64,000 bases of DNA from JACJYM01 sp965230495 (lineage in GTDB: Bacteria; Bacteroidota; Bacteroidia; Chitinophagales; Saprospiraceae). The stretch covers positions 1,736,001 to 1,800,000 of the forward strand of contig OZ246004.1 in NCBI GenBank assembly GCA_965230495.1. The letters are read 5' to 3'. Numbering within the stretch: position 1 is the first letter of the stretch; the number at the start of each line of letters is the position of its first letter. Below are positions 44,310 to 53,700 of the stretch, piece by piece. A program made the translations under genes and the position numbers. The notes under the pieces are model-generated. The model saw nothing but the letters and a program-made list of their open reading frames with translations, was not told the DNA's origin and did no database searches.

Positions 44310-45392
44310 ATGTTCAAGACATATATAAACTTACTCATCATTATTATTCAGTTCGTTGTAAACAACGGTGTTTTACACTCGCAACAAATATCGAAAACGG
44401 ATGGATATTATACTAAGGACATTGAGCTATTCAATGTAAAAGATTCCGTTACATTAGCGGGTACTTTCTCTGCTCCCGATTCTAGCGGAGTTTACCCTTT
44501 GGTAGTAATGATCTCCGGATCAGGGGGTCAGGATCGACATTCATCCATAGGAAAACTAAAACCTTTTAAAGTAATATCTGATAGATTAAATCAACACGGG
44601 ATTGCCACTCTTAGTTTTGATGACAGAGGAGTTGGAAAATCAACCGGAAATATATTTTCAAGACTTGATGATGAAATACGAGATCATGAACTGATACTTA
44701 ATTCGATCCAAAAAATTGAGTCAGAATCGAGTATAGCGTTCAGTAAAACCGGAGTTCTAGGACATAGCTTGGGAGGCATGATCGCTTTAGAATTAAGCAA
44801 AGAGAATAACTTAGATTTTTCCATTCTACTAAGTACTCCATTCGAAAGAGGAGATCATATGATGTTAAAACAAAAAGAATTAATTGAAAGTCTTTTTACA
44901 GATGTGAATATCGAAGATGTGAAAAAGGGAGTTAACAACATGAAAGAAATCTATAATTTCCTTAACACGAATAGAGGTAACGACTCTCTAAAAGTTTTAT
45001 TAACCCAAAGAATCAATGATATGGACTCCATTAGTTTAAATAGTAATCTCATCAACGGATTAGTTTTTCAGCTGACAGAAACCGTACTGTTTGACATATT
45101 AGCCTACGACCCAATGAACGCCAATTACACTTTCAAATCTCCCACAATATTCGTTTATGGTAGTAAAGATCTACAAGTACCTCCACAAAAAAGTATAGAA
45201 AATTTGAATACGTTAATACAAAATTCTAAACAATCAAATCCAACAATCGAATACATCTTATTTAGTGGCTATAATCATTTACTACAAAGGTGCAAAACAG
45301 GTGGTCCTGTAGAATACTTTTTCCTTGAAAAAACCATTGAAGATGAAGTACTAGCAGTCATAACGGCATGGATTAAAGTCCAGCTGAATTAA
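44310..45392 (+). CDS. Secreted alpha/beta hydrolase
   Basis: The 360-residue protein has a signal peptide (LLIIIIQFVVNNGVLHSQ). The alpha/beta hydrolase elements are the oxyanion region MISGSGGQDRH, a SFDDRGVGKSTG loop, the nucleophile elbow GHSLGG (near 150), an Asp in YGSKDLQVPP (near 293) and the terminal His in GYNHLLQ (near 326). It is probably an esterase or peptidase of the dienelactone/BAAT-like branch. The substrate cannot be told from sequence. Confidence 0.85.
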   Translation: MFKTYINLLIIIIQFVVNNGVLHSQQISKTDGYYTKDIELFNVKDSVTLAGTFSAPDSSGVYPLVVMISGSGGQDRHSSIGKLKPFKVISDRLNQHGIATLSFDDRGVGKSTGNIFSRLDDEIRDHELILNSIQKIESESSIAFSKTGVLGHSLGGMIALELSKENNLDFSILLSTPFERGDHMMLKQKELIESLFTDVNIEDVKKGVNNMKEIYNFLNTNRGNDSLKVLLTQRINDMDSISLNSNLINGLVFQLTETVLFDILAYDPMNANYTFKSPTIFVYGSKDLQVPPQKSIENLNTLIQNSKQSNPTIEYILFSGYNHLLQRCKTGGPVEYFFLEKTIEDEVLAVITAWIKVQLN

Positions 45393-45502
45393 CAAATACT
45401 GGAAATAATAACTATCCACTGTATCTCAAATTCTAGCAGATAACAAAAGTCCTTATTTTGCGACAAATCCCTAAAAGACTTATTAGCCGCAAACTCTTTC
45501 TA

Positions 45503-45532
45503 TTGTTTTTTAAATTCATAAGATTATTTTTG
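45503..45532 (+). promoter_or_regulatory. Promoter of dusB
   Basis: TTG (45503-45505), 19 bp and TATTTTTG (45525-45532) match the Bacteroidota consensus. The start codon at 45537 is only 4 bp after the element, so the transcript may be leaderless. Confidence 0.65.
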
Positions 45533-45536
45533 TGTC

Positions 45537-46541
45537 ATGGTTAAGATTGCCAATATAGAATTGGGAGAATTCCCCTTATTGCTGGCACCAATGGAAGATG
45601 TTAGTGATCCTCCTTTTAGGGCTCTTTGCAAAGAAAACGGAGCGGACATGATGTATACTGAGTTTATCAGTGTAGAGGGTCTAATTAGAGATGCTGACAA
45701 AAGTGTTCAAAAATTGGATATTTATGAAGAAGAAAGGCCCATAGGAATTCAAATATTTGGTGCTGAGATAGACTCTATGCGAAAGGCTGCTGCCATTGTC
45801 GAAGAAGCTCAGCCTGAGCTTTTAGATATTAACTTTGGTTGTCCGGTTAAGAAAGTAGTTTGTAAAATGGCGGGTGCTGGAATATTACAAGATATTCCTA
45901 AAATGGTTAAACTGACCAAAAGTATTGTGGATTCGACCAATCTACCAGTTACAGTGAAGACAAGACTAGGATGGGACGAAAAAACAATGTTTATAGAGGA
46001 AGTGGCAGAAAGGCTTCAAGATGTCGGAATCAAAGCGTTATCCATACATGGACGTACGAGAAAGCAAATGTATAAGGGCGAAGCCGATTGGACCTTAATA
46101 GGAAAAATTAAAGAAAATCCAAGAATTCAGATTCCTATATTTGGCAATGGGGATATTGACTCACCTCAAAAAGCAGTAGAATACAAAAATAGATATGGAG
46201 TCGACGGTGTCATGATTGGAAGAGCAAGTATCGGAAATCCATGGATATTTAGGGAAATTAAGCATTACATAAATACCGGAGAGCAACTGGCACCGCCTAC
46301 TGTATCAGAAAGAGTAAATGCGGCTAAAAGACATCTAGAAAGAAGCATAGAATGGAAGGGCGTTAAACTTGGTGTGAATGAGATGAAAAGACATTATACC
46401 AATTATTTCAGGGGATTTAGAAATATTAAATACTTTAGAACCCTTTTGGTCACAGAAAATAACCCGGACGTTTTGTTTGAAATATTAGATCAAATCCATG
46501 ATAGATACTCAAATTATGAGCTTAGCATTCAGGAAGGCTAA
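45537..46541 (+). CDS. dusB: tRNA-dihydrouridine synthase (DusB family)
   Basis: The 334-residue TIM-barrel flavoprotein has APMEDVSDPPFR at the start, DINFGCPVKKV with the catalytic Cys (near residue 101), LSIHGRTRKQMYKG and GVMIGRASIGNPWIF. Dus enzymes reduce uridines in the D-loop of tRNA using FMN. DusB is the broad bacterial type. Its 3' end overlaps that of the convergent serine dehydratase gene by 20 bp. Confidence 0.95.
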   Translation: MVKIANIELGEFPLLLAPMEDVSDPPFRALCKENGADMMYTEFISVEGLIRDADKSVQKLDIYEEERPIGIQIFGAEIDSMRKAAAIVEEAQPELLDINFGCPVKKVVCKMAGAGILQDIPKMVKLTKSIVDSTNLPVTVKTRLGWDEKTMFIEEVAERLQDVGIKALSIHGRTRKQMYKGEADWTLIGKIKENPRIQIPIFGNGDIDSPQKAVEYKNRYGVDGVMIGRASIGNPWIFREIKHYINTGEQLAPPTVSERVNAAKRHLERSIEWKGVKLGVNEMKRHYTNYFRGFRNIKYFRTLLVTENNPDVLFEILDQIHDRYSNYELSIQEG

Positions 46542-47952
46542 CAGCTATTGCCAACCCTCCGTCCGATGTTTCTTTATACTTAGAATTCATATCTTCGGCA
46601 GTTTCTTTCATTGATCTAATAACCTGATCTAACGACACTTTAGCATCTCTCTCATCTGTTTCCATCGCAATATTTGAAGCTGTAATCGCTTTCATTGCCC
46701 CCATTGAATTTCTTTCGATACAGGGTATCTGGACCAATCCCTTTATAGGGTCACAAGTCATGCCAAGATGATGTTCCATGGCTATTTCAGCTGCCATTAA
46801 CACCTGCCCTACCGTACCGCCTTTTATTTCAGTTAAAGCTGCTGCTGCCATAGCAGATGAAACCCCTATTTCTGCTTGACATCCACCCATAGCAGCCGAA
46901 ATAGTAGCACCTTTCTTAAAAAGACTTCCTATCTCTCCAGCAACAGTTATAAAGTCTATAATCTCTTTATCCCTAACCTCCATTTCCTCAAAACAAAAGG
47001 CATACATTAACACAGCAGGAATTACTCCCGCAGCACCATTTGTAGGAGCGGTAACTATTCTCCCATAACTGGCATTTTCTTCATTTACGGCAAGAGCAAA
47101 ACAACTTATCCACTTATTGATCTGGTTGAAGTTAAAGGATTCATTTTTAAGCAACGAGATCCAACCTTCAATGTCTTTATACTTCTTATTAGGTAGTAGT
47201 TTTTCGTTAATAATACTAGCTCTCCTTCTTACTTCCAATCCTCCAGGTAAAATTCCCGATGCACAGACTCCCCTATAAATACTACTTTTCATTTCGTTCC
47301 ATAAATTAAGAGCTTGTTTTTCAATCTCTTCCTCTGTTCTCCAGGCTAACTCATTAATTCTCACTAACTCAGACAATCCGCAATTCAATTTCTTACAATT
47401 ACTTATTATACTAGCTGCATCATGACACGGATAAGGTGTAACGATTGGATTCTTCGCTATCGTTTCTCCTTTTTCCTGAATTACAAAACCTCCCCCAACA
47501 GAATAATACGTTTTATCGACTTTACTACCATCCCCTAGCCTCGCCTCATATGTAACTCCATTGGGATGAAACGGAAGGAATTCGTCATACTTAAATATTA
47601 GATCATTGTCATAGTCAAATATAAGATCCAGTTGCTTTCCATTTAATAATCGAATCTCGACTATTTTGTTTTCTAATATCTCATCCTGATAATCAAATAT
47701 TTTTGTTGTATCAATAGTGGTATAGTGTTCTCCTCGTAGCCCCATCAAAATGGCAACATCCGTTCCATGTCCTTTTCCTGTTTTAGCTAAGCTACCGTAA
47801 AGTGTAATTTTTAATCTTACCAAATTTTCTAAACCAAATGATTGGTCAAGCCTCTCCAAAAATAAGAGAGTCGATCTCCAAGGGCCCATGGTATGCGAGC
47901 TTGAAGGACCTACTCCAACTTTTATTAATTCAAAAGCACTAATTGATTCCAC
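46522..47952 (-). CDS. sdaA: L-serine ammonia-lyase (single-chain, iron-sulfur)
   Basis: The 476-residue protein joins the N-terminal SDH-beta domain (VGPSSSHTMGPWR, about 13-25) and the C-terminal SDH-alpha domain (about 190-470, with YGRIVTAPTNGAAGVIP). Three cysteines in GGCQAEIG and MTCDPIKGLVQIPC fit the [4Fe-4S] ligands. It converts L-serine to pyruvate and ammonia. It follows the double-AAA+ gene by 26 bp and may be co-transcribed with it, though the two have no obvious functional link. Confidence 0.95.
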   Translation of the reverse strand: MESISAFELIKVGVGPSSSHTMGPWRSTLLFLERLDQSFGLENLVRLKITLYGSLAKTGKGHGTDVAILMGLRGEHYTTIDTTKIFDYQDEILENKIVEIRLLNGKQLDLIFDYDNDLIFKYDEFLPFHPNGVTYEARLGDGSKVDKTYYSVGGGFVIQEKGETIAKNPIVTPYPCHDAASIISNCKKLNCGLSELVRINELAWRTEEEIEKQALNLWNEMKSSIYRGVCASGILPGGLEVRRRASIINEKLLPNKKYKDIEGWISLLKNESFNFNQINKWISCFALAVNEENASYGRIVTAPTNGAAGVIPAVLMYAFCFEEMEVRDKEIIDFITVAGEIGSLFKKGATISAAMGGCQAEIGVSSAMAAAALTEIKGGTVGQVLMAAEIAMEHHLGMTCDPIKGLVQIPCIERNSMGAMKAITASNIAMETDERDAKVSLDQVIRSMKETAEDMNSKYKETSDGGLAIAVSLPEC

Positions 47953-47978
47953 CCTTGACGTATTATTCTATTATATAC

Positions 47979-50594
47979 TTAAAATCCGATTCTTCGCTTG
48001 TCAAAATCGTTCAGATTTTCAAACTTTACTTTTATAACATCTTCTACTTCTATAAACTGAAGAGATCTCTTAGTTCTCAATTCCGGAGATGTAGCACCCA
48101 TTCTTATATTATGATTTTTTATAATATCTTGAGTTAGTCGTCTTATGGTCCTTGCATTGCCGAAATATTTATCCTGCTCCCTTCTCATTTCCCATATCTT
48201 TTCTTGTAATACCTGATTGACTTTGTTTGACAATTTATACTTCTCCGATTTCAACATTTGGATGGCTATATCTAATAGTTCTTGTTCTGAATAATCCTGA
48301 AAGTGAAGAACATTATCAAATCTAGACGAGAGTCCCGGATTTGCCTTTAAGAATTGCTTCATATTGTCTGTATATCCCGCCACAAAAACGAAAAATTGTC
48401 CTCGATCATCTTCCATCCGCTTAAGCAGTGTCTGAATAGCCTCTGATCCGTAATCCCCTTGACTGGATGTCGAACTTAAGGAATAAGCTTCATCAATATA
48501 AAGAACTCCTCCCAAAGCTTCATTAATTTTTTCGTTCGTTTTTATTGCGGTTTGACCTATAAAACCAGCTACCAAACCTTGTCTGTCTGTCTCCACAAGA
48601 TGCCCTTTTTCAAGTATACCAAGGGCTTTATAAATTCTGCTTAAGATCCTAGCCACTGTTGTTTTTCCTGTTCCCGGATTTCCAATAAAAACGGTATGGA
48701 ATGAAAGTATGGAGTTGGTATCCTTGCCTATCTCCTTATAGTACTTGATAAGAGATATCCACTCCGTAATTCTTTTTTTAATCTCCTGCATTCCTGTTAG
48801 CTCATTTAATTCAGCAACGGCTTTATCCAATTCTTCAGTATCAATTAAAAACTGAGCTCTTTTAAGTCTATTATCCTCGAATAACAAATTATTAAAATCA
48901 GATGGCAACAAAGTAGAGATTGTTTTTTTACTTAGAGATTGTGGTGATTTTCTTGACATAATCCTTAACCCCATGTTGATTTTAACTTCATCAAGTAGGT
49001 CATTAATAAATCTAGCATTACCAAAGCTGCTATTTCTATTTCTATATGCCTTTTGAATGATCTTCTTTAAAGAATCCTCCGATTTTTTTGAAATAATTAC
49101 ATTTCTCTGATCAGCTGCATAGTAAGCTATTTCTAAAAGCTCATCGGGCTTATAATCTTTGAATGTAAATTCATGTTTAAACCTACTCTTTAAGCCAGGG
49201 TTTGAACCCATAAAATCAGCCATTTGCTGAGGATACCCTGCGGCTACTACCGCTATATCTCCCGGACCATTGGACATCTCCTTAACCAGTATTTCTATCA
49301 CCTCTTTGCCAAAATCCTTCTTATCATCACTAGCTCTTGCCAAAGAATATGCTTCATCAATAAATAATACTCCTCCTCTAGCCTTCTGAAGAACATTTTT
49401 AACCTTGGGAGCAGTTTGTCCTATATATTCACCAACAAGTTCTGCCCTATCAACTTCTACAACATGACCTTTTGAAAGCAAGCCAAGTTTTCGATAAAGC
49501 ATACCTAACATTTTTGCCACTGAAGTCTTTCCTGTTCCGGGATTTCCAATAAAAACAGAATGCATATTTATCCCCGAGTCCTCATCAAATCCCTTTTCCT
49601 TTCTTAGTTTTAAATACTTCAAATATTGGGCATGGTCCTTAATTTTAGATTTTATCTCTTCCAGACCAATCATTTCATCCAACCTGCTAAAGACATCCTT
49701 AAATGTCAACTCACCATCTATCTCTTCCGGGTCTATAATTAAGTTCTTGTCCTCTTTAGGGACATGAAGTGGTAATAAACCGGTCAGATGATCATCTCCC
49801 ACAACAAAGGGTACCCATCCTACTAACTTATTCATAAAAATAATCTCTGCTGTATACTTACCCTTTGCCCAAGAGCCTTTAACATTAGATCCCCATCCTG
49901 CTGTTAATTGTACTTCTGAATCCTTCACATTGAATTTATGCAGTTTGATAATCTGTCCTTTAAGTTCATGTGCTTCGTTAAAAAACTTAACAACAAACTC
50001 TCCATTCCAATTCCTTTCCAGGAAAAGGTTATTCACTCCAAACTCAACATGAACGTATCTCGTTTGAGTGCTTGAAAATTCCCTTAAATATTTTCGTTCC
50101 TCATAAATAACATCATCAAAGTGGCCTTCATATAGTTTTAGCGAATTGATAAGGTGTTCATCATCAAAGGTTAATACATCCAGATCCAAATCTTCCACAT
50201 AAAAATATTTCACTCCAATTCTTTGGTCATCGACCCAAACTTCCCATTTATATGTACCCTTTTTCCAAAAGACTCCTTTCTTTTTATTGCCCCAACCTTC
50301 ACGTATGTAAATAATGTTCTCATTTTTAGATACTGACTTACTGACATCCAGCTTACACAGTAATTTCTTTTTATCTGCGTTAAAACATTTTAATTGAACA
50401 TTTAAATCCCAGTTATCAATGTCAAAATATTTGTTGTACATTGATAACTCAGCATAGATATACCTGGTATCTGAAGCGTTAAAAACTTGTCTATATCTCT
50501 TTTTGTTTTCTGCAAGCCACTCTAAAGAGGAATAGGTCTTAAGTTCCTTAAACTTATATTCTTGTGGAATACTGGTTTTTTGAGCTTCATTCAT
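47979..50594 (-). CDS. Tandem CbbX/SpoVK-type AAA+ ATPase with duplicated N-terminal beta domain
   Basis: The 871-residue protein has two N-terminal beta modules (about 42-135 and 177-268) that align with each other: both contain TRYxxxE, NW, GWG, KG, KG-x-Y and a VG-x-x-x-F end. Two AAA+ domains of the CbbX type follow: Walker A GNPGTGKTS (about 350-358) with VLFIDEAYSLA, and GNPGTGKTT (about 633-641) with VLYIDEAYSLS. The second-half arginines appear present in each (GLKSRF, GLSSRF). CbbX remodels Rubisco, and SpoVK-type proteins remodel other targets. The N-terminal part is likely to bind the client. No target is evident from neighbours. Confidence 0.85.
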   Translation of the reverse strand: MNEAQKTSIPQEYKFKELKTYSSLEWLAENKKRYRQVFNASDTRYIYAELSMYNKYFDIDNWDLNVQLKCFNADKKKLLCKLDVSKSVSKNENIIYIREGWGNKKKGVFWKKGTYKWEVWVDDQRIGVKYFYVEDLDLDVLTFDDEHLINSLKLYEGHFDDVIYEERKYLREFSSTQTRYVHVEFGVNNLFLERNWNGEFVVKFFNEAHELKGQIIKLHKFNVKDSEVQLTAGWGSNVKGSWAKGKYTAEIIFMNKLVGWVPFVVGDDHLTGLLPLHVPKEDKNLIIDPEEIDGELTFKDVFSRLDEMIGLEEIKSKIKDHAQYLKYLKLRKEKGFDEDSGINMHSVFIGNPGTGKTSVAKMLGMLYRKLGLLSKGHVVEVDRAELVGEYIGQTAPKVKNVLQKARGGVLFIDEAYSLARASDDKKDFGKEVIEILVKEMSNGPGDIAVVAAGYPQQMADFMGSNPGLKSRFKHEFTFKDYKPDELLEIAYYAADQRNVIISKKSEDSLKKIIQKAYRNRNSSFGNARFINDLLDEVKINMGLRIMSRKSPQSLSKKTISTLLPSDFNNLLFEDNRLKRAQFLIDTEELDKAVAELNELTGMQEIKKRITEWISLIKYYKEIGKDTNSILSFHTVFIGNPGTGKTTVARILSRIYKALGILEKGHLVETDRQGLVAGFIGQTAIKTNEKINEALGGVLYIDEAYSLSSTSSQGDYGSEAIQTLLKRMEDDRGQFFVFVAGYTDNMKQFLKANPGLSSRFDNVLHFQDYSEQELLDIAIQMLKSEKYKLSNKVNQVLQEKIWEMRREQDKYFGNARTIRRLTQDIIKNHNIRMGATSPELRTKRSLQFIEVEDVIKVKFENLNDFDKRRIGF

Positions 50595-50632
50595 ATCAAT
50601 AATGTTGAGATATAAATTTAGAATTTAGTCTG

Positions 50633-50656
50633 TAAAAAAGTAAAAAAGTAAAAAAG
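50633..50656. repeat. Three perfect 8-bp tandem repeats (TAAAAAAG) upstream of the AAA+ gene
   Basis: TAAAAAAG occurs three times in a row, 38 bp upstream of the AAA+ start on the minus strand, and then degenerates. Such short repeats can change number by slippage. Confidence 0.8.
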
Positions 50657-50673
50657 TAAAATAAAATTTATTC

Positions 50674-50709
50674 AAAAAAAAGGCCCGACTTTATAAAAGT
50701 CGAGCCTTT
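50674..50709 (-). terminator. Terminator of the 2623-residue T9SS protein gene
   Basis: CGACTTT/AAAGTCG with a 3-nt loop extends through one mismatch to AAAGGC/GCCTTT; on the minus strand it is followed by a run of T. Confidence 0.85.
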
Positions 50710-50729
50710 ACTATACAATCTAAACTCGA

Positions 50730-53700
50730 TTATTTAAGTGTTAGCATTTTTATGGTTGATTGCTGAGTACCATCACTAATTGTCAAAAATAGAACTCCTC
50801 CTCTCACATTATGGAGTCGATTGTTGAACACGTACCTGTGACTTCCTTTCTCCTGATTAAATGATAGATTTTCTATCTCCTTCCCTAACATATCTGTTAT
50901 ACTAATATTAATCAATGAAGCTTCCGGTATTGAATATTCAATTATGGTCTCTTCAGTAAATGGATTTGGTCTATTCTGTGATACCATCAATTTTTCAATA
51001 TTGATCTCCTCCGTATCTCTTAGGCTTAGATCCAAAGGAAAAATGTCTAGCTCTTCGGTTATCAACTCTGGTTGTAATCCTTCCCTATTAATTGATAAAG
51101 CATCATATAGCATAGTCGAATTAATCGCCTCCAATTCCAGATAAAAAAGTGGAGAACTGTTATTAAACTGTCTGACATTTTTATCATTCCAACTAAAATT
51201 AATAGCATTTCCTTTGTGATAAAAGTTCTCTGATCCAATATCCAATATTCCAGAATGAATATTCAAGAATTCTACATTATCTATATCATATTGAATTGAC
51301 CACTGCATACCATAAAGCTCTTCAAAATTCTTAGCATACACAGGTATTCTGAGTACTTCCCCTATTTTTATGTGAATATTACTTATGTCAATATAAGCCA
51401 TATTAAGATTTCTAGAATCTAAATCATTCTCTTTGCTACTGGATAATTCAATTGAATTGTTTACATCTCCAACTTTGACCGCCATGAAATCAATTTCTTC
51501 CATATTTTGGTTTAAGTTTTCAAACCATCGTCTATCATTCATATAAAATACTTCTTCTTCCGAAGGATTAGTATTTTCATCAATGGCTATGAATTTCCAG
51601 GACTCGTTATCAGGTAATTCTTCATAGAATCCTAATATCAGTTTTCTAAGCTGAGATAGATCGCTGGCAGATATTTTTTCATTATTATTAATATCAGCTG
51701 CTAAATAATGATAAGGATTCTCAAACCTAGCCAAGGAAAGTATATGTCTTTGTATCAATACGATATCAAGTGTAGATACACCGTTTAGATGATCTTCATT
51801 ATACTCAGGTCTTACCGTATAGTCCTCATTTTTAATAACTTCTGTGAATGCATAATCGCCATTTGTAGACACTTCCAATCTAGGATGCTCCGGTAAATTA
51901 GCTTCTAGATACACATTTGCCATAGAGAATGGATCTCCCAATAATGATGTCAAGCGACCGGAAATAGTAATCTCTTCTGAACAAATACCTGCATTATCCT
52001 GAATTTTGACAGTGACATAACAATGAGCATCATTAGCAGATTCATCAACTACGTTCATCACTAATTCATTATCTCCTAGGTTTTCGCATGTGAAAGACCT
52101 AGAGGAGCTGCGTAAGATCGGATCCCATTTCTGAGCCTCTCCCAAAGCATATTCTGCCGCACTTGCAAATTGAGAAATACCATCTGCATTTACTTTAAAA
52201 TAATGCTCAGAGTTTCTATTTATTGGTTGTCCACCAAACGTATATAAGAGTTCAGAAGTGCAATTATCTGATGAGCCTAAATCATAGTCCTTTGCCCATA
52301 GCTCAACTGTTCCATCATTTTCCATTAATACAGTAATCAACTCTGCATGACAATATGGTGTTGGAGCTTTATTATCTTCTATTACAATATTTTGAACACA
52401 AGTAGCAGTATTGTCACATCGATCTGATACAAGCCATTTTACAGTATATGTTCCAATGGTAAAATTATTTCTGTAAACGCCATCTTCAATAAATGACTCA
52501 TAGATTCCATCCTCATCATTATCTAAATAATACCCCCATCTTAACTCATCTGTAGGGGTACAACTATCATTACCGCTGGCACTAATAGATTCGAATGTCA
52601 TGCAATCATCACCTACTTCTGCTATATGAGTATTACAAACAATTGTTGGCAACTCTGTATCAATAACTTTTATTACTTGGGTATATTTAATTATGCCCTC
52701 GGTTCCTACAAAAGGATTATAGACACACCAATCTATTACTGTCCAATCTCTTAAAATCTTATAACATGCATCATCTACGACTGTAAATTCGTGATCTTCG
52801 TAACTATAGGCTATTTGGGCACAAGGATCGGCTGGCCATGTAGGATAACCATTAGTTGCCGGATTATCTGGAGATGTATCCAAACCTTCCAAACATTCAT
52901 TATGCAAAGTAACTTCTTGAGGGAATACTACTGAATTAAGATCAAAAGGAGTTAGGTTTTGTAAACTAATAACCTGCGTACATGATTTCTCTACAATTCC
53001 CGTATTGTTATTCGTCAATTCCCAAATTCTGCTTATGTCCTTTTCACTACATGAATAATCTTGAAAAACATCTCTGTGTGATAAGGAATAGATATCACAA
53101 ACTGCATCATAACTTGCTGTTCCCAATAAGTCTACAGAATAATCACCATCACAATCTATAGTTACGCCTGAGGGGCAACTAATAGTAGGCTCAAACTTAA
53201 GTGAAATTTGAGCATTTACCATACAAGTAGACTTATGGCCACTTCCGTCAATAACAAGCAATTCAACTTGAAGATCTCCAACCCCAACATCGTTGCAACA
53301 GAATATTTCAGAATCGTAGTAGGTATTTCCATTATATGTGTCCACTACTTCCCTTGTAGAAGTATATGAACAATTTCCACTACTCATTCTTCTAACAGCA
53401 AGATTTACATCACTACAATTATCATGACTCCCATCATCAAATGTAGTAGCAAATACCTTTGCCAAACCATCTGAATTTATGGATACTGCTGTAAATTCAT
53501 CACATACTGGAATAGGAGGAACATTGTCAACAACTTCCACCTCTGTAAAACAATAACTTACATTTCCACACTCATCAACGATTGTATATTTTATCCACGT
53601 TTTTCCAATAGGTAAATCAGTAATTAGGTAACCATCTCCGTATTCGACTACATTGTCATGAGTGTAGAACTCATCACTAGGTGCATTACCATCTTCATCT

